A stretch of 58,637 nt of DNA from Halopseudomonas pachastrellae (lineage in GTDB: Bacteria > Pseudomonadota > Gammaproteobacteria > Pseudomonadales > Pseudomonadaceae): assembly GCF_900114765.1 (NCBI RefSeq), contig NZ_FOUD01000023.1, positions 1 through 58,637 of the forward strand, in the 5' to 3' direction. The notes below the pieces were generated by a model. It worked only from the letters and a program-made list of their open reading frames with translations, ran no database searches and had not been told where the DNA came from. The position numbers were made by a program, and so were the translations under genes. Position 1 is the stretch's first letter. Each line of letters opens with the position of its first letter. This document shows positions 34,975 to 43,259 of this stretch, in pieces.

Positions 34975-37584
34975 CTACTCCGTGTACTGGTCTGTTACCA
35001 CCAGTTGATAGCTGACTCGACGTACGCCTCGATTGTCGATGACAACGTATCCACTTTGCTCAGGCTTCAGCCCTTGAGTATAGGCAGCACTGTAGAGAGC
35101 ACGCCATGCAGACTCCACACTGTGCTGCGTGCGATCAAAGTCAAGACTGAGTACCTGCTGCTCGGGTACCTGACGGGTCACGTATCCCGCTTGCGGTACC
35201 GGTGTTCCGTCGACCGGGAAGGCGACGGTAAAGTTCAGTTGCTCAGGCGTATTGCTGGCCAGGTCATCGAACACCAGATTGAGCGGCCCGGCAACGTCGA
35301 CCCGGCCACGCCGCTGCGCGGTGATAGCAACATTCACCGCCATCGCACCCACCTCATCAAGTAGCTCGTTCGGGTGCAGGCGCGTTGCCCTGCCGAACAG
35401 TACGCTGGCCGGGCGCGTGAGCAGGCGGATCGGATAAACCTGCCCATCCTCACGTACCTGCAGTTCTTCGCCGGCGCGAATGTCTACCGCCTTCTGCGCG
35501 CTGACCGGCAATGGCGCATAGGTCGATGCGCAGAGTTCAGAGCCTTTGAAACTGTCGCGCTGGCTGGCCGACAGCTGCGCATTGCCCGTCACGGCCCGGC
35601 AGATCTGCTGATCATATCCGCGCCAGGCCTGGCGCAACGCGCCCGCTTCGGTCAGCGTGCGGATGCTGCCCTCTCCGCCCTTGGCGGCGGCTAACAGCAG
35701 CGCTGTCTGCCTGCCCTGTGTTGCCTCGCGCCGATCCGGGCCACCCACCCCGATGCCCGCTACGGACGTTGTTTCCGCATGCACATTGGCACCGGCGGCT
35801 AGCAGGCGACGCATGCTTTCGATCTGATTTTGCTCGGCAGCTACCATCAAGGGTGTTTTACCCCAGGCATTGGCGGCATTGGGGTCGAACCCGCGTTGCA
35901 GCAACAGGCTAACAGCATCGGGTTTGGCAACCGCTGCCATCAAGGCGGTATCGCCGTCTGGCCCCTGGCCGCGTGCAGGCCCGAGTACCTCGGTCTCGTA
36001 GTCGATAAAGTCACTGACCACGTTCAGTGGTGCACCATTGAGCAGCACACTGTGCAGGGTGGCAAACTGGCGCCCCTGCTCCAGCGCTCCGGGCTCGGGC
36101 GCAAAGGCATAACGCGGTTGGTATTGGGCAAAGGGCGCGGGCAGATCTTGCGGCAGTTGTTCCGGCTGTTGCAGGTTTTCCATGCTGTGGGCAAAAGTCT
36201 CGTGCAGCAGCAGGCTGGCAGCCAACTGCGCTTCCTCAGCGGTGAGACCCTGATCGGCAAACATGCCGCTCAGCTCCTGCTGGGCCGGCGCAAGCATGGG
36301 CATGATGCTGCGGTAGCGCTGCTTGTTGCCGAGGTTACGCTCTGACCACGCAAAAAAAGCGTCCATCGCCGCGTCGTGACGCTCGCGGATAGCGGCTTCA
36401 CGGCCACTGCGGGTGTATTCATCCACCCCCAGCAACGGCAGATTCAGCAAGGTCCACTGATATTCTTTCCAGCGCTGATGCAGGTCGCGGCGATCTTGCT
36501 GCGAGTAGCCCGGTAGCGGGTCGCCGGCCAGGTTGTTCAGCTCTGCATCCAGCAACGCGAAGGTCGGCAAGCCGCGCAACGTGTCAGTACGCGGCGGCGT
36601 CAGGTAGCTTTGCATCAAACACAGCGGTTGCAGATCTGCGCCCAGGGCGTAGACGCCGGCGTAAGCTGACTCACCGCGCGCTGCCGGCGAATAAAAGCCC
36701 CAGGTTTCATTGACCAGTGCCAGCAATTCGCCCTGATAGCTGAACAGATCGATGCTGGCGTAGTCGCTGGTTTGTGACGAGGAGGCGTTGGCGCGGCCAC
36801 CGTAGTTTGGCTGTTTGGCAACCCAGGCTGGCAGGGTGCGATGGTCCATGACCACGCGATCATCGATACGCAGGCCGCGTGCGCGCTGTTGATACCCGGC
36901 ATACAGGCCCGCGTTGTAGAGCTCGACCCGGTAGCGATGGCCGTTGGCTGACACCTCAGCGTCCGCAGCCCGGTTGCCGGCCAGCAGCTCAGCGCCAGTC
37001 AACTGGTTGATCCCAGGGTCACCTTTGGCGGCCAGTGCGCTGTTGAGCGCCGTGGCGATCGGGCCACAAAACCCGGCGCGCTGCTCATCTGCTACCCGAA
37101 ACTCCGCATAGCTTGCCCAGGCGTGCCGCTGGGATCGAGCACCGGTTTGTGGCTCGGGCCAGGCGCGTATCTGTTCGATACGGTCGCGGTAGAGCCCCTG
37201 CAGGCAGCGCTGGGCATCGGGGTTGTCTACCAGCGACCTGTCGGAGGCATTGCCAAGCCCGCAATAGGCGCCACGGGCCAGCAGCCACTGGCGCTGGCTG
37301 GCAGCGAGCACCAAGGCTCCGGGCAGGTCCAACTGGTCCAGCCGCTTATGCAGCAGCTCTGCCAGAGCACGGTCTTGGGCGGCCAGGGCATCGCTGGCAC
37401 ACACCTGGCGGTGTACTTCCGGCAAGGCGCCGCTGCAGTCGAAACTGGCACGGCCCGGTGTCGGCAAGGCGGACAGGCGCGGGGTTAAATCGGGCTTGGG
37501 TTTTGGGCCCGGAGGCGGATTACTGGCGCAGGCGCCAAGTAGTGCAGTCAGAGCGATCAATGCGCCGCGTGATGGGTTCAACAT
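34975..37584 (-). CDS. Large lipoprotein with LprI-like, ankyrin-repeat and effector-binding-like segments
   Basis: An 869-residue lipoprotein (lipobox LGAC, C19) followed by a Pro-rich linker. Residues about 48-143 resemble the lysozyme-inhibitor LprI/DUF1311 domain, with paired cysteines (FDCSGALPEVHRQVC ... YCGL ... RCLQGLY). A long unassigned middle follows. Ankyrin repeats lie about 545-655 (DGDTALMAAVAKPDAVSLLL, GKTPLMVAAEQNQIESMRRL, GRQTALLLAAAKGGEGS). The end, with AGYVTRQVPEQQVLSLDF, resembles GyrI-type effector-binding domains. AGGGAG precedes the ATG by 7 bp, and tonB ends 15 bp upstream, so it is co-transcribed with exbB-exbD-tonB. Its job is unknown; a periplasmic partner of TonB is plausible. 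Confidence 0.75.
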   Translation of the reverse strand: MLNPSRGALIALTALLGACASNPPPGPKPKPDLTPRLSALPTPGRASFDCSGALPEVHRQVCASDALAAQDRALAELLHKRLDQLDLPGALVLAASQRQWLLARGAYCGLGNASDRSLVDNPDAQRCLQGLYRDRIEQIRAWPEPQTGARSQRHAWASYAEFRVADEQRAGFCGPIATALNSALAAKGDPGINQLTGAELLAGNRAADAEVSANGHRYRVELYNAGLYAGYQQRARGLRIDDRVVMDHRTLPAWVAKQPNYGGRANASSSQTSDYASIDLFSYQGELLALVNETWGFYSPAARGESAYAGVYALGADLQPLCLMQSYLTPPRTDTLRGLPTFALLDAELNNLAGDPLPGYSQQDRRDLHQRWKEYQWTLLNLPLLGVDEYTRSGREAAIRERHDAAMDAFFAWSERNLGNKQRYRSIMPMLAPAQQELSGMFADQGLTAEEAQLAASLLLHETFAHSMENLQQPEQLPQDLPAPFAQYQPRYAFAPEPGALEQGRQFATLHSVLLNGAPLNVVSDFIDYETEVLGPARGQGPDGDTALMAAVAKPDAVSLLLQRGFDPNAANAWGKTPLMVAAEQNQIESMRRLLAAGANVHAETTSVAGIGVGGPDRREATQGRQTALLLAAAKGGEGSIRTLTEAGALRQAWRGYDQQICRAVTGNAQLSASQRDSFKGSELCASTYAPLPVSAQKAVDIRAGEELQVREDGQVYPIRLLTRPASVLFGRATRLHPNELLDEVGAMAVNVAITAQRRGRVDVAGPLNLVFDDLASNTPEQLNFTVAFPVDGTPVPQAGYVTRQVPEQQVLSLDFDRTQHSVESAWRALYSAAYTQGLKPEQSGYVVIDNRGVRRVSYQLVVTDQYTE

Positions 37585-37599
37585 GCGTTCACTCCCTGA

Positions 37600-38322
37600 T
37601 CAATCAATAAAAATGGCTGTGCCATAAATGGTGTACTGCCCTGCTCCGCCGCCCGGCGGTGGCGGGAACGGGCCGGCCTGGCGAATCGCTTGTTCGGCCG
37701 CCTGATCCAGTACTGCGTCGCCGCAGGGGTCAATCTCGAAGGCGACCATCTGGCCGCGCTCATCCACCGTTATCTCGTAGGGGATGTAGCACTGGCGTTT
37801 GAAGTCCTCCGGGTCGCCTCGATAACCTGGCGGTGGCTTGTAGACGGAGCCGGCGGGCCGCCGCAGCTGGGCTGTCACCCTGCCCTTGACGGTATCGGCA
37901 TAACCCGAAGGCGCCATGCGGCCGCGACTGCTGGCCTGCGCGCTGGGTGGCGGGGTTGGCGGCGCCGCCCACTGCTGGTTCGCGCCAAAGCTATGCACCG
38001 GCGGCCCGCTCGGCTTGGGCGGGGTTGGCGGCGGTGCTGGGCGTGGTGCTGGCTGAGGCTTCGGCGGCTCCGGGAGCGGTTCAGGCACTGGTTCAGGCTC
38101 GGGCTCGGGCTCTGGTTCCGGTTCAGGTTCTGGCTCAGGTGGAGGCGGCGGTGGTGGCGGGACATACAGGTCTACCGCAATCGCCTCCGGGCCGCTCGGC
38201 AACGGCTGATGGCGGAACTGCGCGCCCATCAGCCAGGCCAGTAGCGCCAGGTGCAAGCCGATCGACACCGCCGCGACCAGCAGGCGAACAGGCCAGCGGC
38301 TGCGGTTTGCGTTTGTGTCCAT
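37600..38322 (-). CDS. tonB: TonB-type energy transducer
   Basis: A 240-residue periplasm-spanning protein that carries proton-motive energy from ExbB/ExbD to the outer membrane. The single membrane helix (11-33) has the S20-x3-H24 pair that in E. coli TonB contacts ExbD. Residues 55-87 are a run of Pro-Pro and Pro-Glu repeats; most TonBs have mixed Pro-Glu and Pro-Lys. The C-terminal domain (140-240) has YIPYEITVDERGQMV and two cysteines, C178 and C200, that could form a disulfide, uncommon in TonB. Its ATG overlaps the exbD stop by 1 bp. TolA is an alternative, but exbB/exbD order favours TonB. Confidence 0.85.
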   Translation of the reverse strand: MDTNANRSRWPVRLLVAAVSIGLHLALLAWLMGAQFRHQPLPSGPEAIAVDLYVPPPPPPPPEPEPEPEPEPEPEPEPVPEPLPEPPKPQPAPRPAPPPTPPKPSGPPVHSFGANQQWAAPPTPPPSAQASSRGRMAPSGYADTVKGRVTAQLRRPAGSVYKPPPGYRGDPEDFKRQCYIPYEITVDERGQMVAFEIDPCGDAVLDQAAEQAIRQAGPFPPPPGGGAGQYTIYGTAIFID

Positions 38323-38756
38323 CAGGGCTCCAGTTCTTCCGAGGCGACCAAGCTAATTTGGCTGTAACCGGCCTTCTGCAGGGTGTTCATCACCTGCATC
38401 AGGGTGCCGTATTCCACTGCCTTGTCGCCGCGCAGAAACAGCCGGGTACGCACATCGTTGTCGGTGATGGCGTGCACACCGGCGGCCAGTTGCTCAAGGC
38501 TCAATGCCTGTTCCTGAACAAAGAGTTTGCCGTCGGCCTGCACGCTGACGTACACCGGCTCTTCTGGCGGCGGGTTGGGCGCTGCCGCGTTGCTCGGCAG
38601 GTCAACCGGCACATCCACAGTTGCCAGTGGCGCCGCCACCATGAAGATAATCAGCAATACGAGCATCACATCCACAAAGGGCGTGATGTTCATCTCGGCG
38701 TTTTCCTGATAGTTGTGCCGTTTGACCAACGGCCCGGAATTCAGCTGAATGCCCAT
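38322..38756 (-). CDS. exbD: Biopolymer transport protein ExbD
   Basis: A 144-residue stator subunit. One membrane helix contains the essential Asp, D29 in PFVDVMLVLLIIFMV; the periplasmic part ends TLMQVMNTLQKAGYSQISLV, as in ExbD/TolR. The ATG at 38756, just after the exbB stop, is preferred over an upstream in-frame start inside exbB because MGIQLNSG resembles the family N terminus and GAAGGGC precedes it. Confidence 0.93.
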   Translation of the reverse strand: MGIQLNSGPLVKRHNYQENAEMNITPFVDVMLVLLIIFMVAAPLATVDVPVDLPSNAAAPNPPPEEPVYVSVQADGKLFVQEQALSLEQLAAGVHAITDNDVRTRLFLRGDKAVEYGTLMQVMNTLQKAGYSQISLVASEELEP

Positions 38757-38757
38757 A

Positions 38758-39651
38758 TCAGCGCCCTTCGTCCAGTTGGCGGGAGACACTGGCGATCATC
38801 TCTGCCGAGAAGTTGTCCAGCGCGCCGACAAAGCCGTTAATGTCGCGGGCAAACTTGTTAAAGATCATCACCGCCGGAATCGCCGCAAACAGACCTAGCG
38901 CGGTGGCCAACAGAGCTTCGGCGATACCGGGCGCGACCACGGCCAGGCTGGCTGACTTCAGCGTGGCAATGCTGGCAAAACTGTTGAGAATGCCCCAAAC
39001 GGTGCCGAACAGCCCGATAAAGGGTGCGGTCGCGCCGATGGTGGCAAGCACGCCCATCATGCTGCCCATGCGCGCCAGGTCGCGCTCCTGAACGATGCCG
39101 GCGGTCAGCGCAATACGCTGCAGCAGGCGGTTGATGCGGTCAGGCTCGTCGTTGTCGGCCTTGAGGTTGCGGTAGTGACGCAGTTCTCCCTGAGCTACCT
39201 GCCACATGCGGCCCATTGCGCTGTGTTCCAGCTGGTCACCCAGCTGCTCTGGCTGGCCGGCACGGAAGGCTTTGAGAAAGCGTGCGTTGCGACGCCGGGC
39301 GCGGCCAAAAACAAAGATCTTCTCCAGCAGCACGGCCCAGGTCAGCAGCGAGCAGAACACCAGCAGGATCATCACCGACTTCACCAGCGGGTCGGCCTGC
39401 AGGTACATCTCCTTCACGCCAAAGCTGGTATGCGTCACCTCGGCGGGCACCTGTACGGGGGCTTCACTGCTGGCGGCTGGTGCCACTGTTGACACTTCTG
39501 TTGCTGGCGGCGTGGTGCTCTCTTCTACCTCGGCCTGCGCCAGGACCAGTCCGGCCGAGGTGCCACCGGCGCCCAGCAGAACCAGCAGAGAAAGGACGCG
39601 CAAACGCTGTTGCCAACGGCTGGCGGAGTGAGTGAAGGAACGAATGTGCAT
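38758..39651 (-). CDS. exbB: ExbB/MotA-TolQ proton channel protein with periplasmic extension
   Basis: A 297-residue channel subunit of the TonB motor. A signal sequence (about 1-38) and a Thr/Ala/Pro-rich periplasmic stretch come before the usual three helices: 89-110, 197-220 and 240-264. The hallmark APFIGLFGTVWGI lies at 209-221. N-terminally extended ExbBs are known in pseudomonads. First gene of exbB-exbD-tonB-lipoprotein; GGGG 5 bp before the ATG is a modest ribosome-binding site. The regulator pair upstream ends 52 bp away on the same strand. Confidence 0.92.
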   Translation of the reverse strand: MHIRSFTHSASRWQQRLRVLSLLVLLGAGGTSAGLVLAQAEVEESTTPPATEVSTVAPAASSEAPVQVPAEVTHTSFGVKEMYLQADPLVKSVMILLVFCSLLTWAVLLEKIFVFGRARRRNARFLKAFRAGQPEQLGDQLEHSAMGRMWQVAQGELRHYRNLKADNDEPDRINRLLQRIALTAGIVQERDLARMGSMMGVLATIGATAPFIGLFGTVWGILNSFASIATLKSASLAVVAPGIAEALLATALGLFAAIPAVMIFNKFARDINGFVGALDNFSAEMIASVSRQLDEGR

Positions 39652-39703
39652 GGAAACCCCGGTTGTTGTGATTGTTGTTTGATCTGTTGCATGCGCTGGC
39701 TGG

Positions 39704-40009
39704 TTAGCCTTCGATGTTCTGTGGTGTCAGGATGGCGTGCAGTTCGGCCACATATTGGCCAAAAGCCTCACGCCCACCCGCCGTCAGGCAGACCCGCGTA
39801 CGCGGTTTCTTGCCGACAAAGTCTTTTTTGATCTGTACATAGTTGGCGCCTTCCAGGGTGCCAAGATGCGCGCCAAGATTGCCGTCAGTGGTGTCGACTA
39901 TGCTGCGCAGCGAGACAAAATCCAGCCACTGTCGCGAGCCAAGCGTATTCAGCGCGGCCATGATCTTCAGGCGTACCGGCTGGTGGATCAGGTCATTGGG
40001 AGATTGCAT
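39704..40009 (-). CDS. Winged-helix transcriptional regulator (HTH_34 type)
   Basis: A 101-residue DNA-binding protein. HQPVRLKIMAAL starts a winged helix; DTTDGNLGAHLGTLEGANYV is the recognition part and KTRVCLTAGGREAF-like sequence (KKPRTRVCLTAGG) the wing, as in the HTH_34/ArsR-like group. GGAGG lies 6 bp before the ATG at 40009. The start codon overlaps the stop of the membrane-protein gene by 1 bp. This membrane protein plus small regulator arrangement is common; the signal is unknown. It may control the exbB operon that follows 52 bp downstream. Confidence 0.85.
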   Translation of the reverse strand: MQSPNDLIHQPVRLKIMAALNTLGSRQWLDFVSLRSIVDTTDGNLGAHLGTLEGANYVQIKKDFVGKKPRTRVCLTAGGREAFGQYVAELHAILTPQNIEG

Positions 40010-40554
40010 CAGCACCTCCGCAACCAGCAGCCTGCAACCAACAGGGTCCCACCCCAGCTGAGCGCCAGCCACCACCAGTAGTGGCTACCGGCAAACCAGT
40101 AAGCGCAGCAACACAGCAGCGCCAGCGTTGCGCCAAGCACGATGTAGCGTGGGCGCGACTGGGCACCGCGAATAACGTAAAGGGTGGCAATGAACAAGGG
40201 AACAATCATGGCGCCCTGGCGCGGGGTAATTGGCCAGAACAGCACATGCAAGATAACGTCGAACAGCAGAATGGACAGAACGATGAGCAGATAACGGGGA
40301 GCAACGCCGGCAGCGTCACTGCTGCGACAGGCCATACGGGTGCCCAGAATAACGCCGCTTAGGGCAATCGCACCCCAGATCAGTAACAGGTGCGCCTGCA
40401 ACAGGGCACTGAGGATGCACCCAGCCATATTGAGACTGCCCCAGAGCATGAGCTGGCTGGCCTCAAAGCGGTAGTCCTGAAAGCCGGCGACACGAGCCTG
40501 CACGTTGCTGATTTCGCGCAGCGCCTGGGCGGCCTCCTCACGGGAAGGTGGCAT
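40009..40554 (-). CDS. Four/five-helix membrane protein partner of the winged-helix regulator
   Basis: A 181-residue protein. The first 35 residues are soluble (MPPSREEAAQALREI ... YRFEASQL), followed by hydrophobic helices covering about 37-175. No enzymatic motif is visible. The ATG at 40554 is taken because the family-like start MPPSREEA follows it; a start at 40620 would add a basic unconserved leader. Translationally coupled to the regulator downstream. It could sequester or sense for that regulator; no function is known to me. Confidence 0.75.
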   Translation of the reverse strand: MPPSREEAAQALREISNVQARVAGFQDYRFEASQLMLWGSLNMAGCILSALLQAHLLLIWGAIALSGVILGTRMACRSSDAAGVAPRYLLIVLSILLFDVILHVLFWPITPRQGAMIVPLFIATLYVIRGAQSRPRYIVLGATLALLCCCAYWFAGSHYWWWLALSWGGTLLVAGCWLRRC

Positions 40555-40660
40555 AGTAAAGTCCGTTATTTTGTTTTTATCGTTGCAAAGTACTCTATTT
40601 GACAGAGTAGACAAAAACAAGATGCGTATCAGGAAAATTAGTTACCCGTATTTTGCATCG

Positions 40661-41833
40661 TCAGGATGCGCTTAACACCGGGTCCCAGGCCTCTACACGG
40701 TTGCGGCCGTTCTCCTTGGCGCGGTACAGCGCCTGATCAGCACGCTCGACCAGGGCATGCAGTGGCGCGTGCTCCCCTGCTGCGATCAGGGTGTAGCCGA
40801 TAGAGACGGTGGCGCCGGAACGGTTTTCTCCCACGCCGATATCGGTGCTCTGCCATTGTGTCCGCAGGCGCTGGGTCAGCGCCTCTAGCTGGGCGTCATC
40901 AACGTTGCTGACCAGCAGCAGAAACTCTTCTCCGCCGAAGCGGCACGCCAGGTCCTGTTCACGCAGCTGGGCCTCCAGCAGGCGCGCAAAGCTCGCCAGC
41001 ACGCGGTCGCCGGCCTGATGTCCCCAGGTATCGTTGATGCGTTTGAAGTGGTCCAGATCCAGCAGTAGCAAGGCGGCAGCAACGCCTTCGCGGGAGTTCG
41101 CCGCCAATTGCTGCTGCGCCGCCTGATCAAAGGCCCGGCGGTTTAGCAGGTTGGTGAGCGAGTCATGGCTGGCCTGCTGCTTGAGTTCCTCCTGCAGGCG
41201 ACGCAGCAGGAACATGATGCACAGCATCGAAAATGCGTAGATGAAGACGATCCCTTCCAGGTAGTTGAGTACCTCGACCGGCTCCGCCTGCTCGAAGGTG
41301 GTGGCCTGGATATACACCGGGTCAATGCTGTAGAGCACGAAGCGGCGCAGGTAAAGCGCGGCGTGCAGGCCCCAGATTACACACCAGGCAATCGTCAGCG
41401 TGCGTTGTCGCCCCGGCGTCAGCACCAGCTCTCGGGCCATCAGCAGGCTGATGACCACGACCACCGCGCTGTGGGTAAGAATGCTGAAACGCAGAGAATC
41501 ACGCAGAACGAAGAAAGCCAGTCCCTGGGCCAGCAGAAACAGCAATTGATAGCGCAGCAGGTGTGGCGGCAAGGCGCGCTCACGGTAGCAGCGTGCGCCC
41601 CACCAGAGCACGAGATAGCCCTGGGTGAGTGCTACTGCGCTGATCCACAGTGGCAGATATTCCCGGGCAGACTGCAACAGGGCCCCGGCGACGATCATGG
41701 TCAGGCCCAGCGCCCAAAAGCGCATGGCCGGTACTTGCGGGTTGAGCGCGGCGGCAACCAGCAGGCACAACACAGCGGTAGCCGTGGTCAGCGCTAGCAC
41801 CAGCATGAGGGTCGTCATGTCGAGCACGGTCAA
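40661..41833 (-). CDS. Membrane-bound diguanylate cyclase
   Basis: A 390-residue enzyme predicted to make c-di-GMP from two GTP. Seven hydrophobic helices fill about 5-210, then a short coiled stretch (LQEELKQQASHDSLTNLLNRR) leads into a GGDEF domain. The active site is intact: DLDHFKRIND (259-268), GGEEF (300-304), and the product-inhibition site RxxD at 291-294. No EAL domain is present. The sensor input of the membrane part is unknown. It follows the lipocalin gene on the same strand, with a hairpin between. Confidence 0.93.
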   Translation of the reverse strand: MTVLDMTTLMLVLALTTATAVLCLLVAAALNPQVPAMRFWALGLTMIVAGALLQSAREYLPLWISAVALTQGYLVLWWGARCYRERALPPHLLRYQLLFLLAQGLAFFVLRDSLRFSILTHSAVVVVISLLMARELVLTPGRQRTLTIAWCVIWGLHAALYLRRFVLYSIDPVYIQATTFEQAEPVEVLNYLEGIVFIYAFSMLCIMFLLRRLQEELKQQASHDSLTNLLNRRAFDQAAQQQLAANSREGVAAALLLLDLDHFKRINDTWGHQAGDRVLASFARLLEAQLREQDLACRFGGEEFLLLVSNVDDAQLEALTQRLRTQWQSTDIGVGENRSGATVSIGYTLIAAGEHAPLHALVERADQALYRAKENGRNRVEAWDPVLSAS

Positions 41834-41866
41834 TTGCCCTGCGGGTTATTGTTTGTGCTCAGAATA

Positions 41867-41905
41867 CCCCGTATTCATGGCCTCCTGCCATGCCCAAATA
41901 CGGGG
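41867..41905. terminator. Long hairpin after the lipocalin gene
   Basis: CCCCGTATT pairs with AATACGGGG, and inside it CATGGC pairs with GCCATG around a five-base loop; CCCA bulges on one side. Placed 18 bp beyond the lipocalin stop, it probably ends that transcript, although a T-tract is weak on the leftward strand. Confidence 0.6.
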
Positions 41906-41922
41906 CTTGTTCTTGCGGTCGT

Positions 41923-42459
41923 TCAAGGGCAGGCGCTATCGCCCTGCTGCACCCAGATCAGCTCTTCGACCGCAAAACCGCGCTCACGTGCTTCCTCAAC
42001 AAAAGCCTCTTTAACCTCTGCGTCGGGGTTGGGGTCGCGCGCAAGCAGCCACAGGTAATCGTGGTTGGGCCCCGAAACATAGGCGTGCTGGTAATCCGCG
42101 TCGAGCCCGAATACAGCGTAGGTGCCATAGAAGGGGCCGAAGAATGACACTTTCAAATAACCGGTGTTGTCGTCGTCAACAAAGCGCGCGGTGCCCTCTG
42201 CCTGATCCCACTGTTTTTCCTCGGCGTTGCAGCCGCGGTTGATCACGCTGATGCTGCCGTCAGCCGCTTGTTTGTACTCGGCGGTGACCTGACTGAGGCC
42301 ACGCTCAAAGCCGTGGTCCAGGCGCGCGACCTCGTACCAGGTACCCAGATAGCGCTCGGCGTCAAAGGGGCTGACCGGTTCCACGCCTGTTGGCAGACGC
42401 ACGCAGCCGGCCGCTGCGCTAGCGGCCAGTGCGACCAGCGCAAGTGCGTGTTTTTTCAT
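41923..42459 (-). CDS. blc: Outer-membrane lipoprotein Blc (bacterial lipocalin)
   Basis: A 178-residue lipocalin that binds fatty acids or lysophospholipids at the outer membrane. Lipobox AAAGC gives lipidated C19. The lipocalin first motif is present as Y38-L-G39-T-W41-Y (RYLGTWYEVAR), and later YLWLLARDPN is the conserved third strand region. Two further cysteines may form a disulfide. It overlaps the amidotransferase gene by 4 bp and is co-translated with it, an unexpected partner. Confidence 0.94.
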   Translation of the reverse strand: MKKHALALVALAASAAAGCVRLPTGVEPVSPFDAERYLGTWYEVARLDHGFERGLSQVTAEYKQAADGSISVINRGCNAEEKQWDQAEGTARFVDDDNTGYLKVSFFGPFYGTYAVFGLDADYQHAYVSGPNHDYLWLLARDPNPDAEVKEAFVEEARERGFAVEELIWVQQGDSACP

Positions 42460-43148
42460 GGCTGCTCCTCCAGTAGGTAGTCAAGCAGGCGCTCCAGCAA
42501 GGCGGCTGTCGCATCCAGGGTGTCCTGCGGCACCGCCAGGATCTGCTCTGCGCTCTGCACCTGGCCGGCCGGCACCAGTGATGCGGCATCGGCGGTGACA
42601 AAGGCATCCAGCAGCGCACGGTTGGCTTCCAGGTGAAACTGCAGCCCGATGACCGAGCGGCCCAACTGAAATGCCTGGTGACGGCAGACCTCGCTTGAGG
42701 CCAGCAATACCGCGCCGGCGGGGAGATCAAAGGTCTCGCCATGCCAGTGCAGAACGTCAATCTGGTCGGGGAAATGAAAGGCCGCGCCGTTCAGGTGCGT
42801 ATTGCCGTGAATCGGCAGCCAGCCGATTTCTTTCTCCGCGCCGGGGTAGACCCGCTGGCCCAGCGCGCTGGCGATCAGCTGCGCTCCCAGGCATACCCCC
42901 AGCACGCGCTTGTCGGCGGTTAACGCCTGGCGGATAAACGCCTTTTCCGCCGCCAGCCAAGGCAGCTCAGCCTCATCGTTGACGCTCATGGGGCCACCCA
43001 TGACCACCAGCAGGTCGATGTCATCGAGCGCAGGCAAGCTGTCTCCTGCGTACAGGCGGGTGCCGCTGACCTCCACTCCCCTTGCCCGCAGGCTGTCCTC
43101 GATTATTCCCAGCCCTTCAAACTCGACGTGTTGCAGGTAATGCGCGCG
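42456..43148 (-). CDS. Class I glutamine amidotransferase-like protein
   Basis: A 230-residue protein with the class I amidotransferase triad: nucleophile C87 in LGVCLGAQL, then H173 and E175 in QFHLEAN. MGGPMSVNDE forms the oxyanion region. It resembles stand-alone GMP-synthase-like amidotransferases such as gamma-glutamyl hydrolase relatives, substrate unknown. The ATG at 43148 is preferred because MRAHYLQHV is the conserved start and AAGGAGC lies about 10 bp upstream; an ATG at 43184 would add a tail. Ends overlapping blc. Confidence 0.88.
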   Translation of the reverse strand, partial: RAHYLQHVEFEGLGIIEDSLRARGVEVSGTRLYAGDSLPALDDIDLLVVMGGPMSVNDEAELPWLAAEKAFIRQALTADKRVLGVCLGAQLIASALGQRVYPGAEKEIGWLPIHGNTHLNGAAFHFPDQIDVLHWHGETFDLPAGAVLLASSEVCRHQAFQLGRSVIGLQFHLEANRALLDAFVTADAASLVPAGQVQSAEQILAVPQDTLDATAALLERLLDYLLEEQP

Positions 43149-43259
43149 CATGCCCGTGTTGCTCCTTCCTACTGCCTTGGCCATCGTTCAGTGCTTCCCT
43201 AGTGTGATGAGCCGAGTATGCAAAGGTTCCCCGTTCATGACATGGCCGTGACGCGGCTC

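Noticed and set aside
38095..38165. Simple repeat or CRISPR-like array in the middle of the TonB operon
   Set aside because: The repetitive DNA encodes the Pro-Glu rod of TonB; unit size and spacing do not fit a CRISPR array, and none was seen elsewhere.
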